DNA of 64,000 nucleotides, taken from positions 930,001-994,000 of the forward strand of contig NZ_OY782578.1 in the NCBI RefSeq assembly GCF_963677945.1, given 5' to 3'. The notes under the pieces are model-generated. The model was not told where the DNA came from and ran no database searches. It worked only from the letters and a program-made list of their open reading frames with translations. The position numbers and the translations under genes were made by a program. The stretch is from an uncultured Bacteroides sp. Lineage in GTDB: Bacteria; Bacteroidota; Bacteroidia; Bacteroidales; Bacteroidaceae. Positions 36,192 to 44,758 of the stretch are shown here, one piece after another (within the stretch, counting starts at the first letter, position 1; every line of letters starts with the position of its first letter).

Positions 36192-37610
36192 ATGTCTACA
36201 AAATTATTCTCTGAACTGCCTTATAAAGTGGCAGACATTACGCTTGCAGACTTTGGTCGCAAGGAACTCGATTTGGCAGAACAAGAAATGCCCGGGCTTA
36301 TGGCTCTTCGCGAAAAGTATGGAGAATCTAAACCTCTGAAAGGTGCTCGTATTATGGGCTCGCTTCACATGACTATCCAGACTGCAGTGTTAATTGAAAC
36401 ATTGGTTGCTTTGGGTGCAGATGTTCGTTGGTGCTCATGTAATATATATTCTACACAAGATCATGCAGCTGCTGCTATTGCTGCTGCCGGAGTTCCTGTT
36501 TTTGCATGGAAAGGTGAAACTTTGGAAGAATATTGGTGGTGTACACTTCAGGCTTTAACATTCCCAGGTCACCAGGGACCTACAGTGATTGTTGACGATG
36601 GTGGTGATGCTACCATGATGATTCATTGCGGATATGATGCAGAAAAAGATGCTTCTTTCCTTGATAACGAAGTTAGCGCTGAAGATGAAAAGCAATTATA
36701 TGCTATTCTGAAGAATGTATTGAAGGAAGATAACGGTATCTGGGGACGTATGGTACCTGAAATTCGTGGTGTTTCTGAAGAAACAACAACAGGTGTTCAC
36801 CGTTTGTATCAAATGAAGGAAGAAGGAAAGCTTCTGTTCCCTGCATTTAACGTAAACGACTCTGTTACTAAATCTAAGTTCGATAACCTATATGGTTGCC
36901 GCGAATCTTTGGCAGATGGTATCAAACGTGCTACAGATGTTATGATTGCCGGTAAGGTAGTTGTTGTTTGTGGTTATGGTGATGTTGGTAAAGGATGTTC
37001 TCACTCAATGCGTTCTTATGGTGCAAGAGTTATCGTTACTGAAATAGATCCTATCTGTGCACTTCAGGCTGCAATGGAAGGTTTCGAAGTAATGACAATG
37101 GAAGATGCCGCTAGTCAGGGAAATATCTTTGTTACAACTACAGGTAATATTGATATTATCCGTATTGATCATATCGAAAAGATGAAAGATCAGGCTATTA
37201 TCTGTAACATTGGTCACTTCGACAATGAAATACAGGTTGAGAATCTGAAGAACTACCCTGGTATCAAGTGCCGCAACATCAAACCACAGGTTGATCAATA
37301 CTTCTTCCCTGACGGACACTCTATTCTTCTTCTTGCTGATGGTCGTTTGGTTAATTTAGGTTGTGCAACAGGTCACCCATCATTCGTAATGAGTAACTCA
37401 TTTACAAATCAAACATTGGCTCAGATTGAACTGTTCCAGAAGAAATATGAGATTGATGTTTATCGTTTGCCAAAAGAATTGGACGAAGAAGTTGCTCGTC
37501 TCCATCTTGAAAAGATTGGTGTGAAATTAACCAAGCTTACTCCAGAGCAGGCTGCTTATATTGGAGTATCGGTTGATGGCCCTTATAAAGCAGATCACTA
37601 CAGATATTAA
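36192..37610 (+). CDS. ahcY: Adenosylhomocysteinase
   Basis: Hydrolyses S-adenosylhomocysteine to adenosine and homocysteine, removing product inhibition of methyltransferases. The 472-aa, NAD-dependent protein has the Rossmann motif [19 protein letters not shown]. The substrate/active-site segments [16 protein letters not shown] and [20 protein letters not shown] are intact, and the C-terminus ends [11 protein letters not shown] as in the family. It has its own promoter; the following YfhO gene starts 44 bp later. Confidence 0.97.
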   Translation: MSTKLFSELPYKVADITLADFGRKELDLAEQEMPGLMALREKYGESKPLKGARIMGSLHMTIQTAVLIETLVALGADVRWCSCNIYSTQDHAAAAIAAAGVPVFAWKGETLEEYWWCTLQALTFPGHQGPTVIVDDGGDATMMIHCGYDAEKDASFLDNEVSAEDEKQLYAILKNVLKEDNGIWGRMVPEIRGVSEETTTGVHRLYQMKEEGKLLFPAFNVNDSVTKSKFDNLYGCRESLADGIKRATDVMIAGKVVVVCGYGDVGKGCSHSMRSYGARVIVTEIDPICALQAAMEGFEVMTMEDAASQGNIFVTTTGNIDIIRIDHIEKMKDQAIICNIGHFDNEIQVENLKNYPGIKCRNIKPQVDQYFFPDGHSILLLADGRLVNLGCATGHPSFVMSNSFTNQTLAQIELFQKKYEIDVYRLPKELDEEVARLHLEKIGVKLTKLTPEQAAYIGVSVDGPYKADHYRY

Positions 37611-37654
37611 TTCATAAAATAAATTGTGAGTAGAAAGTTCAACTATTAAAGATT

Positions 37655-40138
37655 ATGATGAAGAAATCATTGCCGGATATTATTGCGATAATAGCATTTG
37701 TTGTTATATCGGTTGCTTATTTCTTTCCTGCTATAACTGAGGGAAGAGTTCTTGCCCAACATGATTCTGTTGCAAGTATCGGACTGGGGCAGGAGTCGAA
37801 AGAATTCACCGAGAAAACGGGAGAGAAAACCAGGTGGACTAATGCAATATTTGGTGGCATGCCTACTTATCAGATCTCGCCAACTTATGATTCTACCAAT
37901 GTAGTCAGAGGTGTCGAAAATGTTTATAAACTATTTTTGCCCGATTATGTTTATATGGTATTTATCATGTTGCTTGGCTTCTATATCCTTATGCGGGCAT
38001 TCGACTTTTCAGTCTATCTGTCCGTATTGGGAGCAATAGTATGGGCTTTCTCTTCTTACTTCTTTATTATTATAGGTGCAGGTCACATTTGGAAATTTGT
38101 AACTCTGGCTTATATTCCGCCAACAATAGCAGGTATTGTGTTGGCATACCGAAAGAAATACCTTATTGGTGGTGTGCTAACCGCTTTCTTTATTGCGCTG
38201 CAGATTCTTTCTAACCACGTACAAATGACCTACTATTTTCTGTTTGTTATTCTGTTTATGGTTATTGCTTATTTTGTTGAGGCTTACAAAAATAAAGAGC
38301 TGCCACATTTCTTTAAGGCAAGTGGTGTATTGGCTATCGCTGCCTTAGTGGGTGTATCAGTAAATATCTCTAATCTGTATCATACATACAAGTATAGCAA
38401 AGATACCATGCGTGGTAAGTCCGAATTGGTGAAGCAAAACTCAGCCAACCAGACTAATAGCGGATTGGAACGCGACTATATTGTTCAGTGGAGTTATGGT
38501 ATAGGAGAAACATTCTCTTTACTTGTTCCTGATGTTAAAGGAGGAGCTTCTGTTCCTTTGGCTAACAATGAATCTGCAATGAAGAAAGCAGATCCTACTT
38601 ATGCTCAGCTTTACGCTCAGATAGGACAATATTGGGGAGAACAACCGGGAACTTCTGGTCCTGTTTATGTAGGTGCATTTATACTTACACTCTTTATACT
38701 TGGACTTTTCATTGTAAAAACTCCTGTAAAATGGGCATTGTTTGCTGCTACAGTCTTGTCGATACTCCTTTCCTGGGGAAAGAACTTTATGGGCTTTACC
38801 GATTTCTTCCTCGATTACATTCCAATGTATTCCAAGTTCAGGGCAGTATCTTCTATTCTTGTTATAGCAGAGTTTACTATTCCATTACTGGCTATACTTG
38901 CATTAAAGGAGATTGTTGAAAAGCCGGAGATTCTGAAACAGAATCTAAAGCAATTCTATATCAGCTTAGGATTAACAGGAGGTATTGCTTTACTGTTTGC
39001 CTTAGCTCCAACGCTCTTCTTCCCTTCTTATATTTCATCTGGGGAGATGCAGGCTTTGCAAAACGGTATTCCGGCAGAACAGTTATCGCCTATAGTTGCA
39101 AACCTTACTCAAATTCGCCAAAGCATCTTCACATCAGATGCATGGAGAAGTGTAATTATAATCTTGATTGGTGCTGCGTTAGTTCTTGCATACAATGCAG
39201 GTAAGCTTAAAGCAAACCTGATGGTTCTGGCTCTTACAGTTCTCTGTTTAGGAGATATGTGGAGTGTGGATAAACGTTATTTGAAAGATTCTGATTTTGT
39301 TGAACCTGAACAAAGAATGGTTGCTGTTCAGAAAACTCAGACAGATGAGTATATTCTTCGTGATAAGAGTCTGGATTACCGCGTTCTTAACTTTGCAGTA
39401 AGCACTTTCAATGATAACAATACATCTTACTGGCATAAGAGTGTGGGTGGTTATCATCCGGCTAAGCTAAGACGTTATCAGGAGATGATTGACCATCATA
39501 TTTCAAAAGAGATGGCATATCTACAACATCAGATTCCTGCAGTTCAGGGGGATATGACAAAGATAAACTCTGATTCAATCAGTGTAATAAATATGCTGAA
39601 TACTAAATACTTTATCTTCCCTACAGGTAACAGTCAAACAGCGCCACTTCAGAACCCGTATGCTTATGGCAATGCATGGTTTGTTGAAAATGTGAAGTAC
39701 GTTCAGAATGCAAACGAGGAAATAGATGCTTTGAATACAACTGTGCCTACAAAAACAGCAGTTGTGTCTAATGACTTCAAACAAGTATTTAATGGTGTTC
39801 AAACAGTATTTAAAGATTCTTTGTCCACTGTTAAACTAACCTCTTATGCGCCGAATGCACTGACGTACGAAACATCTTCATCCAAGGACGGAGTAGTTGT
39901 CTTCTCTGAAATCTATTATCCGGGATGGCAGGCTTATCTGGACGGACAGGCTGTAGATCATGGTCGTGCCGACTATATTCTTCGAGCTATGAAGGTTCCA
40001 GCAGGTAAGCATAAAGTAGAGTTTAAGTTTGATCCTCAGTCTATTCACACAACTGAGAATATTGCTTATGTTGCTTTAGGGGTATTGATACTTGGTGCAA
40101 TAGGAGTGATTGTAATTGAAGTAAGAAAGAAGAAATAG
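37655..40138 (+). CDS. YfhO-family polytopic membrane protein
   Basis: The 827-aa protein has about 12 or more hydrophobic segments in its N-terminal two-thirds and a large extracytoplasmic C-terminal part, closing with one more helix and KKK. VFSEIYYPGWQAYLDGQ near the end is the YfhO hallmark. FAVSTFNDNNTSYWHKSVGGYHPAKLRRYQ is the typical Bacteroidota loop. YfhO proteins are GT-C-like and implicated in glycosylating cell-wall polymers (lipoteichoic acid in Bacillus); the role in Gram-negatives is unknown. It follows ahcY by 44 bp. Confidence 0.88.
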   Translation: MMKKSLPDIIAIIAFVVISVAYFFPAITEGRVLAQHDSVASIGLGQESKEFTEKTGEKTRWTNAIFGGMPTYQISPTYDSTNVVRGVENVYKLFLPDYVYMVFIMLLGFYILMRAFDFSVYLSVLGAIVWAFSSYFFIIIGAGHIWKFVTLAYIPPTIAGIVLAYRKKYLIGGVLTAFFIALQILSNHVQMTYYFLFVILFMVIAYFVEAYKNKELPHFFKASGVLAIAALVGVSVNISNLYHTYKYSKDTMRGKSELVKQNSANQTNSGLERDYIVQWSYGIGETFSLLVPDVKGGASVPLANNESAMKKADPTYAQLYAQIGQYWGEQPGTSGPVYVGAFILTLFILGLFIVKTPVKWALFAATVLSILLSWGKNFMGFTDFFLDYIPMYSKFRAVSSILVIAEFTIPLLAILALKEIVEKPEILKQNLKQFYISLGLTGGIALLFALAPTLFFPSYISSGEMQALQNGIPAEQLSPIVANLTQIRQSIFTSDAWRSVIIILIGAALVLAYNAGKLKANLMVLALTVLCLGDMWSVDKRYLKDSDFVEPEQRMVAVQKTQTDEYILRDKSLDYRVLNFAVSTFNDNNTSYWHKSVGGYHPAKLRRYQEMIDHHISKEMAYLQHQIPAVQGDMTKINSDSISVINMLNTKYFIFPTGNSQTAPLQNPYAYGNAWFVENVKYVQNANEEIDALNTTVPTKTAVVSNDFKQVFNGVQTVFKDSLSTVKLTSYAPNALTYETSSSKDGVVVFSEIYYPGWQAYLDGQAVDHGRADYILRAMKVPAGKHKVEFKFDPQSIHTTENIAYVALGVLILGAIGVIVIEVRKKK

Positions 40139-40158
40139 TAATATTACTGATAAGAAAT

Positions 40159-40202
40159 AGAATCGCCGGTTAAGTATATTTTAGTGCTTAACCGGCGATT
40201 CT
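40159..40202. terminator. Bidirectional terminator between YfhO gene and minus-strand gene remnant
   Basis: Perfect 16-bp stem, 40159-40174 with 40187-40202, core AATCGCCGGTTAAG, 12-nt loop, 20 bp after the YfhO stop. Confidence 0.85.
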
Positions 40203-40203
40203 G

Positions 40204-40836
40204 TTATTTAGGCATAACCAAAAGATACATTTGTTTTGGATGATTAGGCACATCCGGATATTTCAATGCTAAGATTTCTGCCTCCAATAATGGCTTAACA
40301 TATGTTTCGCGTACGTATCTAATATCCTTTAAATTAAAAGCATTCATTATGTCCATAGAACTGCATTCATGTTGGTTCCTGAACAAATCTAATAGTTTGT
40401 CTACCTTTTCTTTAGTTCCTAAAATATCCAGAAGAACTGGTGGGGTAACTGCTTTAGCACCTTTTCTTATAATAGTAACCATAATACCACCCATTGTTGC
40501 TTCAAATTTTGGAGCTTGCAAACCTTCTTGTGTAAATCCCGTTATAATTTTAGACACACCTCGTCCCCATGCTTCTATAAAACCAACCTTAAAGAAAATA
40601 TCTGCAATATTTTTATTGTGCGGTTCCGAAGGATGTTTACCCAGCAAAGTCTCAATAGTAAAATCCTCCGGCAAACGACCTTCATTCCACAATATCTGTT
40701 TATGATCATACACTCCTGGGTCCAATTCTCTTTGAAGAGGAGTTTTAAATTCCTCTGTGCAGAGTTTATTTGTGCTTTCGTATTTTATCATGTTTGCAAG
40801 CTTATGCATCAAGTCTAAGTCTTTTTGTGAAGACAA
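40204..40836 (-). pseudogene. Truncated ATP-binding (AlbA_2 / HATPase_c_4-type) regulator
   Basis: The 170 C-terminal residues match the end of the AlbA-like/HATPase_c_4 family: ILWNEGRLPEDFTIETLLG, HPSEPHNKNIADIFFK, EAWGRGVSKIITGF, then a winged-helix end with YVRETYVKPLLEAEIL. Normal members are ~450-550 aa. Here the N-terminal DNA-binding AlbA_2 part and the GHKL ATP-site N-box are missing. The first ~40 residues (KDLDLMHKLANMIKYEST) are unrelated. The only start is TTG, and an in-frame stop lies ~20 codons upstream. It is probably a gene remnant joined to foreign sequence by deletion. Confidence 0.65.
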
Positions 40837-40928
40837 GTAAGCGAAACCCAGATCTAATATGCTGTAAATTAGATTTTAGAAGCTTCTGTAGTAAAGCCTA
40901 AATGCCGATAATATCTCTTGTCTTCTTG

Positions 40929-41395
40929 TTATTTCCTCATTTTTATATTCTCAATATGTGCTAATTCTGTTTTAATAAATGAATTATCTGGATCCGACTC
41001 CAACAACATTTTGAGAAGTTTTTCAGCTTCATCATATTGTTGCATTTCAATTAGTACATAAGATTTTCTACGAAGAAGGAAACCATAATATGAATAGTCA
41101 TCGTTGTCCATAATTCTTTTGATTTTTTAAATAATTTTTCTCCTTCAGTATCAATAAGAAAATTAGTCCGAATATATTTCGTTATACTCAAACAGTTTAT
41201 ATACTCCTGCATATATTTTATGTTGTCTGAAAATGATGTTGCAATTTTCAGATATATCAGTGCTTTTCCCGGAAGTTCTAGCTCTAAATAACAGGCTTCT
41301 ATTGAATATGATAACTTCAAAGAATATCTCAGTTTCTTGGCAAGGGACGGGTTCACCCGTCCCGGTGAGCGATATTTGGAACCTAATGTAAACAT
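40929..41395 (-). pseudogene. Frameshifted TPR-repeat protein fragment
   Basis: Two minus-strand frames, 41395-41051 and 41111-40929, join into one tetratricopeptide-like sequence. The first ends ...EGEKLFKKSKELW and the second continues MDNDDYSYYGFLLRRKSYVLIEMQQYDEAEKLLKMLLESDPDN; a one-base shift near 41105 breaks it. The QQYDEAEKLLKMLLESDPDN end is a textbook TPR helix pair. The upstream end (SKYRSPGRVNPSLAKK) is encoded by a GC-rich hairpin and is not TPR, so the gene is also truncated at its 5' side. Confidence 0.65.
41344..41363. repeat. GC-rich REP-like hairpin
   Basis: GGGACGGG-TTCA-CCCGTCCC, 8 perfect GC-rich pairs with a 4-nt loop, in otherwise AT-rich DNA at the broken edge of the TPR gene. 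It looks like a mobile extragenic palindrome. Confidence 0.65.
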
Positions 41396-41757
41396 AGTAA
41401 CTTTTTAATCTTAAATTCTTCTTCGATAAATTTAATAATATTTGCCTAATTAGAATAGTCTTATTTTAATGAATGTTCATATATTAATAATTCTGTTTTT
41501 ATTGATAAATATATAAGGTTTAATTTAAATAATAAATTATATTTATTATTTAAATATTTAAAAACTTAATACAATGTATTTATTCTATACATCTTTGTTT
41601 ATATACTTTATTTGTAAATATTGATATATTTTAAAATGTTATATTTAATAGTAATATTATGTATGTATTGAATATTCTGTTTTGTTATTAGTCTGTATTT
41701 ATCTTAAGAAAATAAATTGCATTATTGGGTGTATTTGTTTGTTTTGAGTGTTTATTT
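41396..41757. other. Very AT-rich gap with a 13-bp AT palindrome
   Basis: No gene is visible in these ~360 bp, which by eye are far more AT-rich than the flanks. A perfect inverted repeat TTTAAATAATAAA (41524-41536) with TTTATTATTTAAA (41542-41554), 5-nt loop, is the only clear structure. Promoter-like boxes cannot be picked reliably in such sequence. It marks the left side of the accessory cassette. Confidence 0.6.
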
Positions 41758-42800
41758 ATGAAAATAGAAAGGTTTATTTTTTATTTCATGAATAATTGTT
41801 ATGATTTGCTATATAATGATTAATATGAATTTAGACTTTTATTTATGATTGTAATCCAAAGAGGAAGGAAAAACTGACCTCTGTAGAAATTAATGATTAT
41901 ATTTGTAAAGCTATAACAGCATATCCAACCATAAAAATTGTTGTTTTTTCTGGTGGTGAATGTTTTACGTTAGGGGCGGAGTTGAATGAAATTATTAGTT
42001 ATGCTAGCAATAAAGGATTGAGAACCAGAGTTGTTACTAACGCTTATTGGGCCTCTTCTTTTAAAACTGCTTACTTGAGACTTAAAGAATTATCTGATCT
42101 AGGACTAAATGAAGTTAATATTAGTACTGGAGATGAACACCAAGAGTGGGTGCCATATGATAATGTGATTTATGCAATAACAGCTTCATTAAAGATTGGA
42201 TTGGAAACAGTCGTAAATGTAGAATATTCCAATATTTCAAAATTTAAATCACAGATATTGTTTGATGATCCTTGCTTAAAAAAATATTTGTATAATAGGA
42301 AATTTCATATTATTAACGGTATTTGGATGCCATTTAAGAAGTCAACAAAAGATAAGATGTTAAAAGAGAAAGAACTATCTATTGATTCTAATTTAATTAA
42401 AGAGGAAAGGTGCACAAATCTTTTTTCATCAATAAATATAAATGCAAATCACCAAATGAATGCCTGCTGCGGTCTTCCATCTGAATATATACCTTATCTC
42501 AAATTAGGAGATTCTCAAAAATATTCTTTGAAAGAATTATATGAGAACCAATTCTATGATCTTTTAAAGATATGGCTTTATGCGGAAGGTCCTCGACGAA
42601 TTCTTGATTATTGTATGACAGAAAGACAATTACCAATATTGAAAACTTATAATATGCACCTCTGTCAAATTTGTGCTGAAATATTTCAAGATCCAGAGAA
42701 TATAGCTGTAATATCTAAAAATTTCGAATTATTGTATGCAAATATAATTCTTAAATATTCATTTGTAAAATCAAAAAGTCTAGTTTTTATTAAAGAATAA
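41758..42800 (+). pseudogene. Radical SAM/SPASM-like protein with degraded N-terminus
   Basis: The main frame (open from 41835 after a TAG) reads KIVVFSGGECFTLGAELNE, with the SGGE motif that contacts SAM's amino group in radical SAM enzymes, then TRVVTNAYWA, EVNISTGDEHQEW and a Cys-rich C-terminus (ERCTNL, NACCGLPSEY, LDYC, HLCQICAEIF) that looks like a SPASM/Twitch auxiliary-cluster domain. The essential N-terminal CxxxCxxC is not found in any frame. A second frame, from ATG 41758 (MKIERFIFYFMNNC), seems to be the original N-terminus but stops at 41821-41823. The only start in the main frame after the stop is TTG at 41982, downstream of SGGE. Probably inactivated; a sequencing error is possible. 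Confidence 0.6.
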
Positions 42801-42811
42801 AATGTTGTAAT

Positions 42812-43690
42812 ATGAAAACGAATCAAAAACTAACAAAAATTATTTGTGGTGCCGCATCAACAAGTATTATGATAACATCTTGTGACCCTTATTCTGAGTT
42901 AGATAATCTATATAATCAGCAGAGTGTACTCTTGTTATCAGAAAATAATGGATTGGGAAAGAATGCTGTTCCAATAGATCTTCATCTAAAAAAGGATGAT
43001 GTAGAGTATATTAATTTTCTTCAAAAATTGACTAAAAAAATAATAGAAGATCCTAAAGTAGCGAAAGAATTTTCTGATAATCCTCAGGCTTATGTTGATA
43101 AATTAGGTTATAAGAAAAAAATTAATATTGATGATTCATTACTTAAGATAATCTTAGCATTAGGAGATGAAGAAATATTACGAGCTATTGAAGATAATAA
43201 CTTAGAAAAATTTATTTCTCTTTGTCAAAGCAAAAAATTGCTTACGATGCCAGAAATGTTTTCAAAAGATTATTATAAAAATCAAATAAATGATTTAAGG
43301 CAAAAACTTCCACAAGCAAGTACAAAAACGTTGGTTGAGGAAGATTTCTCTCCTATTGCTATAATGGTAGTTGTTGTTGTTGTTGGATTTGGATTTCTTG
43401 TTGCGGTTAGTGCAGCATTGGTGTTCGGAACAAAAGTTAAAGGAATTAACGCTGATGAAGTTCTAAATAAGTCTGTTTCTGATTTTGCAGATAAAAATCC
43501 AGTGATTAATGTTTGGACTTTAAAAAAAGGGTGTACTTTTGCTTCTGATTTGATCTCGGATCAAAATATAAATAACCTAATAAGAACTATTGAAGAGAAT
43601 AAAGGAATTACTTTATCTCAAGATGTAAAATGTGAGTATTTTAATTTATTAAAAGTAAATGAATCAAATTTAGGCTATGGTAAAGAATAA
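42812..43690 (+). CDS. Lipoprotein with RiPP-leader-like segment and long hydrophobic run
   Basis: Unrecognised 292-aa protein. Signal peptide with lipobox IMITSC (Cys about 24) predicts a lipoprotein. Residues ~65-108 read YINFLQKLTKKIIEDPKVA, then KEFSDNPQAYVDKLGY, a DP..A.EF..NP..Y..KLG pattern like NHLP/Nif11-type leader peptides of modified peptides. Next come LLKIILALGDEEILRAIED and a helical region. Residues ~180-206 are a Val/Ala/Gly-rich hydrophobic run (IAIMVVVVVVGFG), a membrane helix or a precursor-like core. It starts 11 nt after the radical-SAM-like gene and overlaps the next gene by 14 nt. Function unknown; a link to the radical SAM gene is inference. Confidence 0.7.
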   Translation: MKTNQKLTKIICGAASTSIMITSCDPYSELDNLYNQQSVLLLSENNGLGKNAVPIDLHLKKDDVEYINFLQKLTKKIIEDPKVAKEFSDNPQAYVDKLGYKKKINIDDSLLKIILALGDEEILRAIEDNNLEKFISLCQSKKLLTMPEMFSKDYYKNQINDLRQKLPQASTKTLVEEDFSPIAIMVVVVVVGFGFLVAVSAALVFGTKVKGINADEVLNKSVSDFADKNPVINVWTLKKGCTFASDLISDQNINNLIRTIEENKGITLSQDVKCEYFNLLKVNESNLGYGKE

Positions 43691-44195
43691 TATTGTAAGA
43701 AAAGTTCGATGGAGTTATCAAACAAAAATGATAACTATATTATGTTTGTTATTATTTGTTGTGTCAGAATATGTTTTGATTGATTACTTTATTAAGAATG
43801 GTTTGGATTTTATCATAATAGCAGGAATAATAACACTGCCTGTTATTATAATTGTTTCTATATTATATACTCCACAGAAGATAGTACAAAATGATTCTGC
43901 TATTTATATCAAAAGAATAATAGGGGATGTCTCTATTGAATTAGCTTCAATAGAAGATATTCAAATTTATAATCCTGATAAATCTGATTTGAGAATATTT
44001 GGATCTGGGGGATTTTTTGGGTATTTAGGAAAATACAAGAATAGTAAGTATGGTAACTATTACTCGTATGTATGTAATTATGATGAAGCTGTTATTATTC
44101 AAACTCATAATGGTGATAAATATGTGTTTAGCTGTGAAAGATATCAAGAAATGGTAAAAGAAATAATCTTAAAGATAAAAGATGCTAATGACTGA
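43677..44195 (+). CDS. Membrane protein with bacterial-PH-like domain (first of pair)
   Basis: The 172-aa protein has two N-terminal membrane helices (residues ~18-35 and ~44-62) and a soluble part of ~100 residues resembling the small bacterial PH domains: IYIKRIIGDVSIELASIEDI, RIFGSGGFFGYLGKY, then AVIIQTHNGDKYVFSCERY. The ATG lies inside the upstream gene (14-nt overlap), so translation is probably coupled. It shares the SGG(L/F)FGY core with the next gene, so the two are paralogues. Function unknown; such domains often sit at membranes and form oligomers. Confidence 0.75.
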   Translation: MVKNNIVRKVRWSYQTKMITILCLLLFVVSEYVLIDYFIKNGLDFIIIAGIITLPVIIIVSILYTPQKIVQNDSAIYIKRIIGDVSIELASIEDIQIYNPDKSDLRIFGSGGFFGYLGKYKNSKYGNYYSYVCNYDEAVIIQTHNGDKYVFSCERYQEMVKEIILKIKDAND

Positions 44196-44709
44196 TATTT
44201 TATTTAATTGTGAGTGGAGTCAAAAGGTTGTGGCAATAACAGTAATTGCTATTCTTTTTATTCTTGCAATTATACTATCATTGATATGTAAAGCTTTGAT
44301 TTACAGAAAGAGCAATGTGAAAGTTACAGTAGTAATGGCGCTTATAGCTATCTTGCTTTCTGTGGTATCAGTGGCCCCTTTGTTTTATATGCCTCAAAGT
44401 ATATTAATAGATAGTAAAAAGATCATTATAAATAGATTAATCGGACAAAAGCAAATCCAAATTAAAGATATAGATCTTATAGAACAATATTCTAGTAAAA
44501 ATACGTCAGTCAGGATATTTGCATCGGGTGGACTTTTTGGTTATATTGGCTATTTTAAGAGTGAAGGATTGTTGTACAAGATGCTTGTTTTGAACGAAAG
44601 TCAGATGGTGCTTATTAAAACCAACTCTGAGAATATTGTTTTGAGTTGTAAAAAAAGAGATTCTTTTATAAAAATAATAAAAGAGCTAAAAGTTAAGCTT
44701 CAGAAATAA
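44182..44709 (+). CDS. Membrane protein with bacterial-PH-like domain (second of pair)
   Basis: The 175-aa paralogue of the preceding protein has two N-terminal membrane helices (~14-40, ~48-70) and then the same domain: IIINRLIGQKQIQIKDIDLI, VRIFASGGLFGYIGYF, MVLIKTNSENIVLSCKKR. Overlap with the upstream gene is 14 nt from the first ATG (8 nt from a second ATG two codons later), the same architecture as at the previous junction. It is the last gene of the AT-rich cassette and is followed at once by a strong terminator. Confidence 0.75.
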   Translation: MLMTDILFNCEWSQKVVAITVIAILFILAIILSLICKALIYRKSNVKVTVVMALIAILLSVVSVAPLFYMPQSILIDSKKIIINRLIGQKQIQIKDIDLIEQYSSKNTSVRIFASGGLFGYIGYFKSEGLLYKMLVLNESQMVLIKTNSENIVLSCKKRDSFIKIIKELKVKLQK

Positions 44710-44754
44710 AAAAGCTCTTTTTTGTTGGATTATCTTCAACGAAAAAGAGCTTTT
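44710..44754. terminator. Terminator at the end of the lipoprotein/PH cassette
   Basis: A 13-bp stem AAAAGCTCTTTTT (44710-44722) with AAAAAGAGCTTTT (44742-44754), extended inside by GTTG/CAAC. It starts right at the last stop codon and also lies just past the stop of the minus-strand hydrolase gene, so it can serve both. Confidence 0.9.
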
Positions 44755-44758
44755 AGGT

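Noticed and set aside
41982-42800. Complete stand-alone radical SAM gene from TTG 41982
   Set aside because: This start removes the SGGE motif and all of the cluster-binding region, so it cannot be a normal enzyme.
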